Positions 43,256-52,329 of a DNA stretch of 64,000 nt are shown piece by piece (position 1 is the first letter of the stretch; each line of letters starts with the position of its first letter). The translations under genes were made by a program, and so were the position numbers. A model generated the notes under the pieces. That model did no database searches, had not been told where the DNA came from, and saw only the letters and a program-made list of their open reading frames with translations. Origin of the DNA: Nonomuraea aridisoli (GTDB lineage Bacteria > Actinomycetota > Actinomycetes > Streptosporangiales > Streptosporangiaceae); the NCBI RefSeq assembly GCF_003236395.1, contig NZ_POUD01000010.1, forward strand, positions 1 to 64,000. Direction: 5' to 3'.

Positions 43256-43286
43256 GTCCGGACAGGCGCGAACGCCCGTTCCGGAC
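43256..43286 (+). terminator. hairpin before fasR
   Basis: GTCCGGA (43256-43262) pairs with TCCGGAC (43280-43286), with an inner GGCG/CGCC stem. It ends the DUF350 operon 34 bases after its stop and 29 bases before fasR; it could also overlap the fasR promoter. Confidence 0.6.
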
Positions 43287-43314
43287 ATCCTGCTGGACCT
43301 GGCACTCTAGAGGC

Positions 43315-44487
43315 GTGACAGACCGGACCAGGGAGGACACCACACGCAGGCTCGAGCGCGCCATGGGCGCGCTCGGCACCGCGGCGATGGCGCGCATGGA
43401 CGAGCAACTGCCGTGGTTCCGCGCGCTGAGCGCCGAGGACCGTTCCTGGGTGGGGCTGGTGGCGCAGGCGGGGATCGCCGCGTTCGTCGAGTGGTTCCAG
43501 CACGCGGGCAAGGACCGTCCCACACCCAGCATCGAGTTCTTCGGCACGGCTCCGCGCGAGCTGAAGCGCTCCATCTCGCTCCAGCAGACCGTCGACATCG
43601 TCAGGGTCGTGGTCGAGGTCGTCGAGGCCCAGACCGACGAGCTGGCCGCCCCCGGCGGAGAGGACCAGCTCCAGCAGGCCATGCTGCGCTACACCCGCGA
43701 CGTGGCCTTCGCCGCCGCCCAGGTCTACGCCCGCGAGGCGGAGGCCAGGGGCTCGTGGGACGCCCGGCTGGAGGCGCTGATCGTGGACGCCCTGGTCCGC
43801 GGCGAAGTCGACGACGGGCTGCACTCCTGGGCCGCCGCGCTCGGCTGGACGTCCTCCCCCGTCGTGGTCATCGCCGGCCACGCCCCCGACGACGACCCGC
43901 GGGCGGTCATCGACGGGCTGCGCGAGAAGGGCCGCCGCATCGGCATGGACCTGCTGGCCGGGGTGCAGGCCGACCGGCTCATCGTCATCGTGGGCGGCGC
44001 CGGCAGCGTCGACGACGCGGCCCGGCAGGTGGTCGCCCGCTTCGGCGTCGGGCCGGTCGTCATCGGCCCTGAGGTGCCCGACCTGCACGCCGCCGCCCGC
44101 TCCGCCAGGGCGGCGCTGGCCGGGCTGAAGGCGTCCTGCGGCTGGCCGGACGCGCCGCGGCCGGTGCACGCCGAGGACCTGCTGGCCGAGCGGGCGCTCG
44201 ACGGCGACGCCGACGCCCGCCGGCAGCTCATCGAGAACGTCTACCTGCCGCTGGCCGGCACGCCGCTGCTCGACACGCTGGCGACGTACCTGGAGCAGGG
44301 CACCTCGCTGGAGGCGACGGCGCGGCTGCTGTTCGTCCACCCCAACACCGTCCGCTACCGGCTGAAGAAGATCACCGAACTGACCGGCTACCAGCCGACC
44401 GAGGGCAGGTCGGCCTTCACGCTTCAGGTCGGGCTCATCCTCGGCAGGCTGTCGGAGAGCGCCGAAACCTGGCGCGCTCTAACGTAA
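43315..44487 (+). CDS. fasR: FasR, transcriptional activator of fatty acid synthesis
   Basis: 390 residues from a GTG at 43315. The long N-terminal and central sensor region leads to a C-terminal PucR-type helix-turn-helix: LLDTLATYLEQGTSLEATAR then LLFVHPNTVRYRLKKITELT. In Streptomyces the gene upstream of fabD is FasR, which activates the fabD-fabH-acpP-fabF operon in response to lipid precursors. Position and domain order here match exactly. The 103 bases between fasR and fabD should contain its binding site, which I could not identify. Confidence 0.92.
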   Translation: MTDRTREDTTRRLERAMGALGTAAMARMDEQLPWFRALSAEDRSWVGLVAQAGIAAFVEWFQHAGKDRPTPSIEFFGTAPRELKRSISLQQTVDIVRVVVEVVEAQTDELAAPGGEDQLQQAMLRYTRDVAFAAAQVYAREAEARGSWDARLEALIVDALVRGEVDDGLHSWAAALGWTSSPVVVIAGHAPDDDPRAVIDGLREKGRRIGMDLLAGVQADRLIVIVGGAGSVDDAARQVVARFGVGPVVIGPEVPDLHAAARSARAALAGLKASCGWPDAPRPVHAEDLLAERALDGDADARRQLIENVYLPLAGTPLLDTLATYLEQGTSLEATARLLFVHPNTVRYRLKKITELTGYQPTEGRSAFTLQVGLILGRLSESAETWRALT

Positions 44488-44590
44488 TGCCGCCGAAATC
44501 CCCACTGTGGCCTTCCTACAAAAGACCCTGGACAAAGTTCGTACGGATCTCCATCCTCGTGTCGGAGTTCTACAGGGCATGGTGGGTTTT

Positions 44591-45487
44591 GTGCTTGTAC
44601 TCGTCGCTCCGGGCCAAGGCGCCCAAACACCAGGCTTCCTGACTCCGTGGCTCGAGCTGCCCGGGCTCGCCGACCGGCTCGGCGCCTGGTCCGAGGTCGT
44701 CGGGCTCGATCTGGTGGCCTACGGCACGACCGCCGGCGCAGACGAGATCCGCGACACCGCCGTCGCCCAGCCGCTGCTCGTGGCCGCCGCGCTGGCCTCC
44801 GCCGAGGCGCTCGGCGCGACGCCCGACGTGCTCGCGGGCCACAGCGTCGGCGAGTTCGCCGCCGCCGCCCTGGCCGGGGTGCTCACCCCGGAGCAGGCGC
44901 TCTCCCTCGTCCGCGACCGTGCCCAGGCCATGGCCAAGGCCGCCGCGGTGACCGAGACCGGCATGACCGCCGTGCTCGGCGGCGCCGAGGACGACGTGCT
45001 CGCCGCCATCGAGCGCCACGGCCTGACGGCCGCCAACATCAACGGCGCCGGCCAGATCGTGGCCGGCGGCACGCTCGAGCAGTTGGCCGCGTTCAAGGAC
45101 GACGCGCCGGCCCGTGCCCGGCTCATCCCGCTGTCCGTGGCGGGCGCGTTCCACACCCGTCACATGGCCCCGGCCGTGGAGAGCCTGCGCGAGGCCGCCC
45201 AGCAGGTCGCCCCCGCCGACCCGCGGGTCACGCTGCTGTCCAACGCCGACGGGCAGGCGGTCGGGAGCGGCGCCGAGTTCCTCGACCGGCTCGTCAAGCA
45301 GGTGAGCAACCCCGTCCGGTGGGACTCCTGCATGGAGACCATGGCCGGTCTCGGCGTCACCGCGATGATCGAGCTGCTGCCCGGCGGCACGCTGACCGGC
45401 CTCGCCAAGCGCGGGCTGCGCGGTGTGCGGACGGTGGCGCTCAAGACCCCAGACGACCTCGACGCGGCCAGGGAGCTGATCAAGTGA
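44591..45487 (+). CDS. fabD: malonyl-CoA:ACP transacylase FabD
   Basis: 298 residues from a GTG at 44591 (VLVLVAPGQGAQ), chosen because the fold starts at this beta strand; GGTGGG precedes it. The catalytic serine is Ser85 in LAGHSVGEFAAAALAG; the partner His is in AGAFHTRHMAPAVESL. It moves malonyl groups from CoA to ACP, the entry to type II fatty acid synthesis. Its stop overlaps the fabH start (GTGA). Confidence 0.96.
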   Translation: MLVLVAPGQGAQTPGFLTPWLELPGLADRLGAWSEVVGLDLVAYGTTAGADEIRDTAVAQPLLVAAALASAEALGATPDVLAGHSVGEFAAAALAGVLTPEQALSLVRDRAQAMAKAAAVTETGMTAVLGGAEDDVLAAIERHGLTAANINGAGQIVAGGTLEQLAAFKDDAPARARLIPLSVAGAFHTRHMAPAVESLREAAQQVAPADPRVTLLSNADGQAVGSGAEFLDRLVKQVSNPVRWDSCMETMAGLGVTAMIELLPGGTLTGLAKRGLRGVRTVALKTPDDLDAARELIK

Positions 45488-46437
45488 GGATCCCCGACAT
45501 CGCCCCCGGCGCGAAGGTTCTGGCCCTGGGCCACTACCAGCCGGCCCACGTGGTGACCAACGACGACCTGGCCAAGACCATGGAGACCAACGACGAGTGG
45601 ATCCAGTCGCGGGTCGGCATCAAGGAGCGCAGGGTCGCCCAGGAGGAGTCCGTCGAGGACATGGCGACCATCGCCGGCGGCAAGGCGCTGGCGGCCGGCG
45701 GCCTGTCCCCCGAGGACATCGACCTCGTCATCGTGGCCACCTGCACGCTGGAGACGCAGATCCCCAACGCCTCCGCGGTCGTGGCCCACCGCCTCGGCAT
45801 CAAGTCGCCGGGCGCGTTCGACGTCAACGCCGCCTGCGCCGGGTTCTGCTACGCGCTCGCCACCGCCAGCGCCGCCGTGCGCGGCGGTGCCGCCAGGAAC
45901 GTGCTCGTCATCGGCTCCGAGAAGTTGTCGCAGTGGGTCGACTGGACCGACCGGTCCACCGCCGTGATCTTCGCCGACGGCGCCGGAGCCGCGGTGGTCG
46001 GCCCGTCCGAGACGCCCGGCATCGGCCCCGTGGTGTGGGGCAGCTCCGGCGACAAGTTCGACGCCATCGAGATCAAGGACCGCGCCGACTTCCTGCACCA
46101 GGAGGGCCAGACGGTCTTCCGGTGGGCCACCACCGCCCTGCACCCCGTGGCGCTGGAGGCCTGCGCCCGCGCGGGCGTCGAGCCGTCCGAGCTGTCGGCG
46201 TTCGTGCCCCACCAGGCAAACCTGCGCATCGTCGAGGCCATCGCCCGCAAGCTGGGCGCCGACAAGGCCGTCGTCGCGCGTGACATCGTCCACGCGGGCA
46301 ACACCTCTGCCGCCTCGATCCCGCTCGCGCTCTCGCGCATGCTGGAGCGCGGCGAGGTCCGCTCGGGCGGTCTCGCTCTCGTGCTCGGCTTCGGCGCGGG
46401 CCTGACGTACGCGGGGCAAGTGATCGAGATCCCCTGA
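45484..46437 (+). CDS. fabH: 3-oxoacyl-ACP synthase III FabH
   Basis: 317 residues from a GTG at 45484 overlapping the fabD stop. The catalytic triad is Cys118 in DVNAACAGFCYALATASAAV, His in FVPHQANLRIVEAIARKLGA and Asn in HAGNTSAASIPLALSRM. FabH condenses a short acyl-CoA (often branched in actinomycetes) with malonyl-ACP to start fatty acid chains. Second gene of the fas operon. Confidence 0.96.
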   Translation: MRIPDIAPGAKVLALGHYQPAHVVTNDDLAKTMETNDEWIQSRVGIKERRVAQEESVEDMATIAGGKALAAGGLSPEDIDLVIVATCTLETQIPNASAVVAHRLGIKSPGAFDVNAACAGFCYALATASAAVRGGAARNVLVIGSEKLSQWVDWTDRSTAVIFADGAGAAVVGPSETPGIGPVVWGSSGDKFDAIEIKDRADFLHQEGQTVFRWATTALHPVALEACARAGVEPSELSAFVPHQANLRIVEAIARKLGADKAVVARDIVHAGNTSAASIPLALSRMLERGEVRSGGLALVLGFGAGLTYAGQVIEIP

Positions 46438-46513
46438 CGGGGTCGCGGTCCATTTCATGAGCTTGTGCGGCCCTGCCGCACAGACACCAGGAAACCAAAG
46501 GAGAACTAGCGAC

Positions 46514-46753
46514 ATGGCTGCCACCGAGCAGGAAATCCTCGCGGGCCTCGGCAAGATCATCAACGAGATCACCGGCATTCCGGCCTCCGAGGTGACCCCT
46601 GAGAAGAGCTTCGTGGACGACCTCGACATCGACTCCCTGTCCATGGTCGAGATCGCCGTGGCCGCCCAGGACGAGTTCGGCGTCGAGATCCCCGACGACC
46701 AGCTCAAGAACCTGAAGACGGTCAAGGACGTCCTCACCTTCATCCAGGGCTGA
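46514..46753 (+). CDS. acpP: acyl carrier protein AcpP
   Basis: 79 residues from an ATG at 46514 preceded by AAGGAGAA. The phosphopantetheine attachment site is Ser41 in DDLDIDSLSMVEIAVAAQDE. Acidic helices II and III (EIPDDQLKNLKTVKDVLTFI) are typical of an ACP. It carries the growing acyl chain between FabD, FabH and FabF. Confidence 0.96.
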   Translation: MAATEQEILAGLGKIINEITGIPASEVTPEKSFVDDLDIDSLSMVEIAVAAQDEFGVEIPDDQLKNLKTVKDVLTFIQG

Positions 46754-46791
46754 CCGAAGCACACCCAACTGATCAGTAAGGAGCGCGAAAC

Positions 46792-48024
46792 GTGAGTGCG
46801 AACCGGGTACGTGTCGTCGTTACCGGGCTAGGCGCGACGACGCCCGTCGGTGGAGACGTCACCTCGTCCTGGACGGCGCTCCTCGCCGGTCAGTCGGGTG
46901 TCGAGACGCTCACCACGGACTGGATCGACTCCGTCCCCGTGAAGTTCGCGGGGACGGCGGCGGTCGATCCGACCGAGGTGCTGCCGCGGCCCGAGTCCCG
47001 CCGCCTCGACCGCAGCGAGCAGTTCGCGCTGGTCGCCGCCAGGGAGGCCTGGCAGGACGCCGGCGCCCCCGAGGTGGCGCCCGAGCGGCTCGGCGTCGTG
47101 GTCTCCAGCGGCATCGGCGGCATCTCGACGACGCTGAGCGCGTACGACACCTGGCGGGAGAAGGGCTGGAACCGGCTTTCGCCGTTCACCGTGCCGATGC
47201 TCATGCCCAACGGCCCCGCCGCCTGGATCGGGCTCGACCTGAAGGCCCAGGCCGGCGTGCACGCCACGGTGTCGGCCTGCGCCTCCGGAGCGGAGGCCAT
47301 CGGCCACGCGATGGACATGATCAGGGCCGGCCGCGCCGACGTGGTGGTCGCCGGCGGCACCGAGGCCGCGATCCACGGCCTCAACATGGCGGCCTTCGCC
47401 GCCGCGCGGGCCATGTCGACCCGCAACGACGACCCGGCGGCCGCGTCCCGGCCGTGGGACCGCGCCCGTGACGGCTTCGTCCTCGGCGAGGGCGCGGGCA
47501 TCGTGGTGCTGGAGTCCGAGGAGTACGCCAAGGCCCGCGGCGCGCGCATCTACGCGTACTGCGCGGGTGTGGGCTACTCCGCCGACGCCCACCACATCAC
47601 GCAGCCGGAGCCCGAGGGCCGCGGCATCATCATGGCGATGACGCAGTCGCTCACCGACGCCGGCATCAGCGGCCTCGACGTCAAGCACGTCAACGCGCAC
47701 GCCACCTCGACGCCCGCGGGCGACGTCGGTGAGGTGCAGGCGGTGGCCAAGGCCATCGGCACCCATCCGCTGGTGACCTCGACCAAGTCGATGACGGGTC
47801 ACCTGCTGGGCGGTGCGGGCGGCATCGAGTCCGTCTTCACCATCAAGGCCCTGCAGGAGCGGATCGTCCCCGCCACCATCAACCTCGACGACCTCGACGA
47901 CGGCATCGATGTCGACCTCGTCTACGGCAAGCACCGCGCACTGCCGGACGGCGACATCGCCGCGATCAACAACTCGTTCGGCTTCGGAGGCCACAACGTT
48001 TCCGTCGTCTTTAAGGGGGCTTAA
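46792..48024 (+). CDS. fabF: 3-oxoacyl-ACP synthase II FabF
   Basis: 410 residues from a GTG at 46792. The active site has Cys163 in VHATVSACASGAEAIGHAMD, His at about 303 in KHVNAHATSTPAGDVGEVQA and His at about 340 in TKSMTGHLLGGAGGIESVFT. It elongates acyl-ACP by two carbons per cycle. It follows acpP by 38 bases, and its stop abuts the start of the carboxylase gene. Confidence 0.96.
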   Translation: MSANRVRVVVTGLGATTPVGGDVTSSWTALLAGQSGVETLTTDWIDSVPVKFAGTAAVDPTEVLPRPESRRLDRSEQFALVAAREAWQDAGAPEVAPERLGVVVSSGIGGISTTLSAYDTWREKGWNRLSPFTVPMLMPNGPAAWIGLDLKAQAGVHATVSACASGAEAIGHAMDMIRAGRADVVVAGGTEAAIHGLNMAAFAAARAMSTRNDDPAAASRPWDRARDGFVLGEGAGIVVLESEEYAKARGARIYAYCAGVGYSADAHHITQPEPEGRGIIMAMTQSLTDAGISGLDVKHVNAHATSTPAGDVGEVQAVAKAIGTHPLVTSTKSMTGHLLGGAGGIESVFTIKALQERIVPATINLDDLDDGIDVDLVYGKHRALPDGDIAAINNSFGFGGHNVSVVFKGA

Positions 48025-49449
48025 ATGACCGTGCTCGACAACCGGGTGGTGACCGACGGCTCTGATCAGGAGCCCGCCGATCCCCGCGACCCGGCCGTCC
48101 GCCTGGCCGCGCTGCTCGACGAGGGCTCGGTACGACTGATCACTCCCCAGGACAAGAGCGGCGTGCTGGCCGCCATGGGCCGCGTCGAAGGCGTCCCCGT
48201 CGTCGCCTTCTGCAGCGACGCCCGCTCCCAGGGCGGCGCCATGGGCAGCGAGGGTTGCGAGCACATCGTGCACGCCTACGACGTGGCCGTACGCGAGCGG
48301 GTGCCGGTCATCGGCATCTGGCACTCCGGCGGCGCGCGGATCCCCGAGGGCGTGGAGTCGCTGCACGGCGTCGGACGGGTGTTCGCCGCCATGACCAAGG
48401 CCTCCGGCATCGTGCCGCAGATCTCCGTGGTGGTCGGCCCGGCCGCCGGCGGCGCCGCCTACGGGCCCGCCCTCACCGACCTGGTCATCCTGGCCGACTC
48501 CGGCCGCATCTTCGTCACCGGCCCCGACGTCGTGCGCAGCGTCACCGGCGAGAACGTCGACAGCGCCGCCCTGGGCGGCCCCGAGCCGCACAGCAAGCGC
48601 AGCGGTGTCGTCCACGTCGTGACCAAGACCGAGACCGACGCGTACGTCAAGGCGCGCCAGCTCACCACGCTCCTCGGCCACCAGGGCCGGGTGCGCAACG
48701 GCGCGATCGACGAAGTCGACTTCTCCAAACTGCTGCCCGACTCCGCGCGTCGTGCCTACGACGTCAAGCCTCTGGTCAACGGCCTGCTCGACGAGCCCGG
48801 CATCGAGCTTCACCCCAAGTGGGCGCCCAACATCGTCACGTCGCTGGGCCGCCTCGGCGGCCGGACGGTCGGTGTGATCGCCAACAACCCGATGCGGCTC
48901 GGCGGCTGCCTCGACGCCACGTCCGCCGAGAAGGCCGCCAGGTTCGTACGTATGTGTGACGCTTTCGGGGTGCCGTTGGTTGTCATCGTGGACGTGCCCG
49001 GTTACCTGCCGGGTGTCGGCCAGGAGCACGACGGGGTCGTGCGGCGCGGCGCCAAGCTGCTGCACGCCTTCGCCGAGGCCTCCGTGCCGCGCGTCACGCT
49101 GATGACCCGCAAGGCGTACGGCGGGGCGTACATCGCGATGAACTCCCGCGCCCTGGGCGCCACCAAGGTCTTCGCCTGGCCGACGGCCGAGGTCGCGGTC
49201 ATGGGATCGGTGGCCGCGGTGCGCATCCTCAAGCGGCGCGACATCGCCGCCGCCCCCGAGGAGGAGCGGGCCGAGCTGGAGCATCGCCTGGCCGAGGAGC
49301 ACGAGAAGCTCGTCGGCGGCCTGGCCAGGGCCCAGGACGTCGGCGTGATCGACGAGGTGATCAAGCCCGAGGAGACCCGCGGCGCCATCGCCAAGCTCCT
49401 CGCCCAGGCCACCCCGGCCCGCGGCGCCCACGGCAACATCCCGCTGTAG
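48025..49449 (+). CDS. accD: acyl-CoA carboxylase beta (carboxyltransferase) subunit, AccD type
   Basis: 474 residues from an ATG directly after the fabF stop. The N-terminal carboxyltransferase half has GAMGSEGCEHIVHAYDVAVR and VVVGPAAGGAAYGPALTDLV (oxyanion GG pair). The C-terminal half has VDVPGYLPGVGQEHDGVVRR and TLMTRKAYGGAYIAMNSRAL. It transfers carboxyl from carboxybiotin to acetyl- or propionyl-CoA. The position after fabF parallels accD6 after kasB in Mycobacterium, so malonyl-CoA supply for this operon is the likely role. Confidence 0.92.
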   Translation: MTVLDNRVVTDGSDQEPADPRDPAVRLAALLDEGSVRLITPQDKSGVLAAMGRVEGVPVVAFCSDARSQGGAMGSEGCEHIVHAYDVAVRERVPVIGIWHSGGARIPEGVESLHGVGRVFAAMTKASGIVPQISVVVGPAAGGAAYGPALTDLVILADSGRIFVTGPDVVRSVTGENVDSAALGGPEPHSKRSGVVHVVTKTETDAYVKARQLTTLLGHQGRVRNGAIDEVDFSKLLPDSARRAYDVKPLVNGLLDEPGIELHPKWAPNIVTSLGRLGGRTVGVIANNPMRLGGCLDATSAEKAARFVRMCDAFGVPLVVIVDVPGYLPGVGQEHDGVVRRGAKLLHAFAEASVPRVTLMTRKAYGGAYIAMNSRALGATKVFAWPTAEVAVMGSVAAVRILKRRDIAAAPEEERAELEHRLAEEHEKLVGGLARAQDVGVIDEVIKPEETRGAIAKLLAQATPARGAHGNIPL

Positions 49450-49462
49450 AACCCTTCCGCCA

Positions 49463-49504
49463 ACGGCGAGGGCCCCGCACGACGTCGTGCGGGGCCCTCG
49501 CCGT
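49463..49504. terminator. 42-base perfect palindrome, strong terminator of the fas operon
   Basis: A perfect 21-bp inverted repeat (ACGGCGAGGGCCCCGCACGA then C, and its complement), centred at 49483/49484 with no loop bases, 13 bases after the accD stop. It can fold as an extremely stable hairpin in RNA from either strand and lies between convergent genes. Confidence 0.85.
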
Positions 49505-49580
49505 TCCGCTGTCCTGGGCGCACCTGGACGGAGCCGGGTGACCGCGCGCCTCGGCGACGGCCCGGGGCCGGCTCCTCCGG

Positions 49581-50075
49581 TCAGACGGCGGCGTGCAGCC
49601 AGCGGACGGGAGCGCCGTCGCCGGCGTACCGGAACGGCTCCAGCTCCTCGTCCCACGGCTTGCCGAGGAGCTTGTCCAGCTCCTCCTCCAGCACGCAGCG
49701 CCCCTGCGCGGCCATCATCATCGCGGCGCGGAGCCGGTCTTCGGGGATCATGATGTCGCCGGCGGCGCCGATGACCGCCGTGAACGCGCCGAGAGTCGGC
49801 GTGTAGGCATGGCGCGAGCCGTCCACGCCGGGTGAGGCGTCCTCGGTGATCTCGAACCTGAGGCGCTGCCACCCCATGAGGGACGACGCGATGGCCGCCG
49901 CGATGCCGGGCCGGCCCTCCCATTCCGCCTGCGCGCGGACCACGTTGGGCGCTGCGGGTTGCGGCGTCCACGTCAGGTCTACGGGCACGCCAAGAACACC
50001 CGCGACTGCCCATTCGATGTGAGGGCACAGCGCGGGCTGAGCCGAGTGGACGTAAAGGACGCCACGAGCAGACAC
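49581..50075 (-). CDS. DUF3145 family protein
   Basis: 164 residues from a GTG at 50075: MSARGVLYVHSAQPALCPHI then EWAVAGVLGVPVDLTWTPQP, WEGRPGIAAAIASSLMGWQR and AAMMMAAQGRCVLEEELDKL with LGKPWDEELEPFRYAGDG. This is a full-length DUF3145, conserved in actinobacteria and typically found beside the fatty acid synthesis operon, as here. Function unknown. Confidence 0.92.
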   Translation of the reverse strand: MSARGVLYVHSAQPALCPHIEWAVAGVLGVPVDLTWTPQPAAPNVVRAQAEWEGRPGIAAAIASSLMGWQRLRFEITEDASPGVDGSRHAYTPTLGAFTAVIGAAGDIMIPEDRLRAAMMMAAQGRCVLEEELDKLLGKPWDEELEPFRYAGDGAPVRWLHAAV

Positions 50076-50208
50076 CGGACCTCCCGTTTCGGTACGAGGT
50101 GCGCCTTCCCCAACGGCCTCGCCCCGGGATGATCACAAGTGACTAGGGAGAGACTACCGTCGGTCGCCATCCGGCACCAGAGGGGGGCCATACCAAGTTG
50201 GTGCTGAT

Positions 50209-51264
50209 GTGGCGGGTGACAGGCCGCCGAGCGAGGAAAGATACCGGCTCATGGAACTGGAATCTGTCGGCGCGTCGTTCATCCGCACGGGTCAGGTGCT
50301 GATCGACCGCAGCGCGATGTCCGCCGCGGCGCGCTGGACCCAGGCGGTGTCGGAGGCCGACGGCGTCTGCGTGGTGCACCTCGCGGCCGGCGCCGACCCG
50401 TGCGAGGTCACGGCCGAGCTGCGCGACCAGGGCCTGCGGGCCTCGCCCAACCACGTGCTGCGCGGCCAGCCGCTGTTCTTCGGCGGCCCGGCCTCACGCC
50501 CGTTCCCCGCCGAGCCGGTCCCCTTCAAGCGCCGCCGCTCGGCCTCCGGCGTCGTCATCGGCTTGCTCGACACCGGAGTGGCCAAGCATCCGTGGTGGTC
50601 CGGCAGCGAGTGGTACGCCCGGCTGGCCCCCGAGCAGGCCGACGCCACCGAGGGCTCGCAGGCCGGCCACGGCACGTTCATCGCGGGCCTGCTGGCGCGC
50701 GCGGCCCCCGGCGCCGAGCTGCGCGTGGAGCGGGTGCTCGACGGCGACGGCCTCACCGACGAGGCGACCGTCGTCCGCGCTCTTCACCGCATGCGGCAAA
50801 GGCCCCCTCACGTGCTCAACCTCTCCTTCGGCTGCCACAGCTTCGACGACCGGCCGCCGCCCCTGCTGACCGACGCCATCCGCGCGCTCGACGACACGGT
50901 GACCGTGGCCTGCGCCGGCAACACCGGCTCCGACCAGCCGTTCTGGCCCGCCGCGCTGCCGTACGTCGTCGGCGTGGCGGCCGTGGACGCGACCCTGGGG
51001 CGGCGGGCGCCCTACTCCGCCCACGGCACCTGGGTCGACGCGTGCGCGCCCGGCGACTGGCTGACGAGCAGCTATCTCGACACGGCGGACTTCGGCGGGT
51101 ACGCGACGTGGAGCGGCACGTCGTTCGCCACCGCGCTGGTGACGGCGGCGATCGCCGACGGGGCGGCGGAGGCGCCCGCCCGCGAGGTCGCCGAGCGGCT
51201 GCTCGAGGCCCGGGACGCCGAGCAAATTGCCGATCTCGGAGTTCTCGTCCGGGGAAATCTGTAG
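50209..51264 (+). CDS. cytoplasmic S8 subtilisin-like protease (CHAT-associated)
   Basis: 351 residues. The catalytic triad is complete: Asp121 in VVIGLLDTGVAKHPWW, His154 in SQAGHGTFIAGLLARA and Ser305 in WSGTSFATALVTAAIADGAA. There is no signal peptide or membrane helix; a 110-residue N-terminal region (FIRTGQVLIDRSAMSAAARW) may be a propeptide or inhibitor domain. The start could also be the ATG at 50251. Located 72 bases before a sigma factor gene and in line with a CHAT protease, suggesting a role in intracellular proteolytic signalling rather than nutrition. Confidence 0.85.
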   Translation: MAGDRPPSEERYRLMELESVGASFIRTGQVLIDRSAMSAAARWTQAVSEADGVCVVHLAAGADPCEVTAELRDQGLRASPNHVLRGQPLFFGGPASRPFPAEPVPFKRRRSASGVVIGLLDTGVAKHPWWSGSEWYARLAPEQADATEGSQAGHGTFIAGLLARAAPGAELRVERVLDGDGLTDEATVVRALHRMRQRPPHVLNLSFGCHSFDDRPPPLLTDAIRALDDTVTVACAGNTGSDQPFWPAALPYVVGVAAVDATLGRRAPYSAHGTWVDACAPGDWLTSSYLDTADFGGYATWSGTSFATALVTAAIADGAAEAPAREVAERLLEARDAEQIADLGVLVRGNL

Positions 51265-51336
51265 AGTTTACGCTCAGTCCCCAGACAATCACGAGGAGAC
51301 GCGACCGCCTCCTGGTGCCGGACGGAAGGAGGCCGC

Positions 51337-51873
51337 ATGCGCGACGCACGCGAACCAGCGGAGCTGCTCCTGGCCGCGGCGGGGGGCGACCGGTCGGCCT
51401 GGGACGCGCTGGAGTCGCGCTTCGGGCCGCGCATGTGGGCCGTGGCCCGCGCCTGCGGTCTCGGGCCCGCCGACGCGGCGGACGCCGTCCAGGGCGCCTG
51501 GCTGCGGCTGCTCCAGCACCTGCACACGATCAGAGAGCCGGCGGGCGTGGGCGCCTGGCTCATGACGACCGTACGCCGGGAGGCGCTGCAGCTCCTGCGC
51601 AAGGAGCGTGCGCTGATCTCCGCGGTCGAGGTCGTCGAGGAGGCCGACCCGGCCGCGGCCGTCCTGGAGGCCGACGACCGGCGCCTGCTCTGGAAGACGG
51701 TCTCCACCCTGCAAGAGCCCTGCCGCAGCCTGCTGCAGCTCGTCGCCAACGACCTGGGCAACCAGCAGGTGGCCTTCCGGCTCGGGCTCCCCGTCGGCAG
51801 CGTCGGCCCGACGAAGGCCCGTTGTCTCGACAAACTGCGCACTCTGATCTCGACCCAGGAGACGGCGCAATGA
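51337..51873 (+). CDS. RNA polymerase ECF-type sigma factor
   Basis: 178 residues from an ATG at 51337 with AAGGAGG upstream. Region 2 is GDRSAWDALESRFGPRMWAV and LGPADAADAVQGAWLRLLQH with the -10 recognition helix; region 4 is LQEPCRSLLQLVANDLGNQQ then VAFRLGLPVGSVGPTKARCL. It directs transcription of a stress or specialised regulon. No anti-sigma gene with a zinc motif is next to it; the next gene, overlapping its stop by 3 bases, encodes a 148-residue protein that could fill that role. Confidence 0.88.
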   Translation: MRDAREPAELLLAAAGGDRSAWDALESRFGPRMWAVARACGLGPADAADAVQGAWLRLLQHLHTIREPAGVGAWLMTTVRREALQLLRKERALISAVEVVEEADPAAAVLEADDRRLLWKTVSTLQEPCRSLLQLVANDLGNQQVAFRLGLPVGSVGPTKARCLDKLRTLISTQETAQ

Positions 51874-52316
51874 TCAACGACGAGTATTTCCTGGCGGCGC
51901 TGCGGCTGGCCACCGGGAACGACCCGATGCCCGGTCATGTGTCCGCCGCCGCACGTGACGCCTTCGGCCTCAGGGTCCCCCACTCGGTGACCGCCGGGCC
52001 GGCCGAGTGCTCGGCCGTTCGCGGCGTCCGCGACGACGACGGCTCCCACCTGGTGCGCTTCGTCGCCGCCGGGCTGACCTTCGACCTGGAGGTGAGCGAG
52101 GGCGACGGGCTCATCGACGTGGCCGGACTCATCTCCCCCTATCCGGGTGAGGGCGCCCTCGTCGACGTCAGGACGCCTCACCTCACTCTCACCCGGCGCA
52201 TCGCCCACACCGGTCATTTCGCGGCCACCGGGCTGCCCCCCGGCTGGATCAGCGTGGTGTGCCACCGGCCGGGCCAGGCGCCCGTCCAGACCACGTGGGT
52301 GCGCATCCGCCCCTGA
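51870..52316 (+). CDS. 148-residue protein of the sigma/CHAT cluster, unknown function
   Basis: 148 residues from an ATG at 51870 overlapping the sigma factor stop, so the two are translated together. The N-terminal region (MINDEYFLAALRLATGNDPM then PGHVSAAARDAFGLR) is helical; the rest is mostly beta (VRFVAAGLTFDLEVSEGDGL, VDVRTPHLTLTRRIAHTGHF, WISVVCHRPGQAPVQTTWVR). No family is recognised, but such a protein often lies between sigma and CHAT genes in actinomycetes. It could be an anti-sigma or adaptor factor. Confidence 0.65.
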   Translation: MINDEYFLAALRLATGNDPMPGHVSAAARDAFGLRVPHSVTAGPAECSAVRGVRDDDGSHLVRFVAAGLTFDLEVSEGDGLIDVAGLISPYPGEGALVDVRTPHLTLTRRIAHTGHFAATGLPPGWISVVCHRPGQAPVQTTWVRIRP

Positions 52317-52329
52317 CCCCGCCGCGACC

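Noticed and set aside
44488-44590. FasR operator upstream of fabD
   Set aside because: A FasR site is expected here, but I could not identify a convincing repeat in the 103 bases.
46828-50136. 1102-codon minus-strand open frame across fabF and accD
   Set aside because: Shadow of the fas operon; the only real minus-strand gene there is DUF3145 at its far end.
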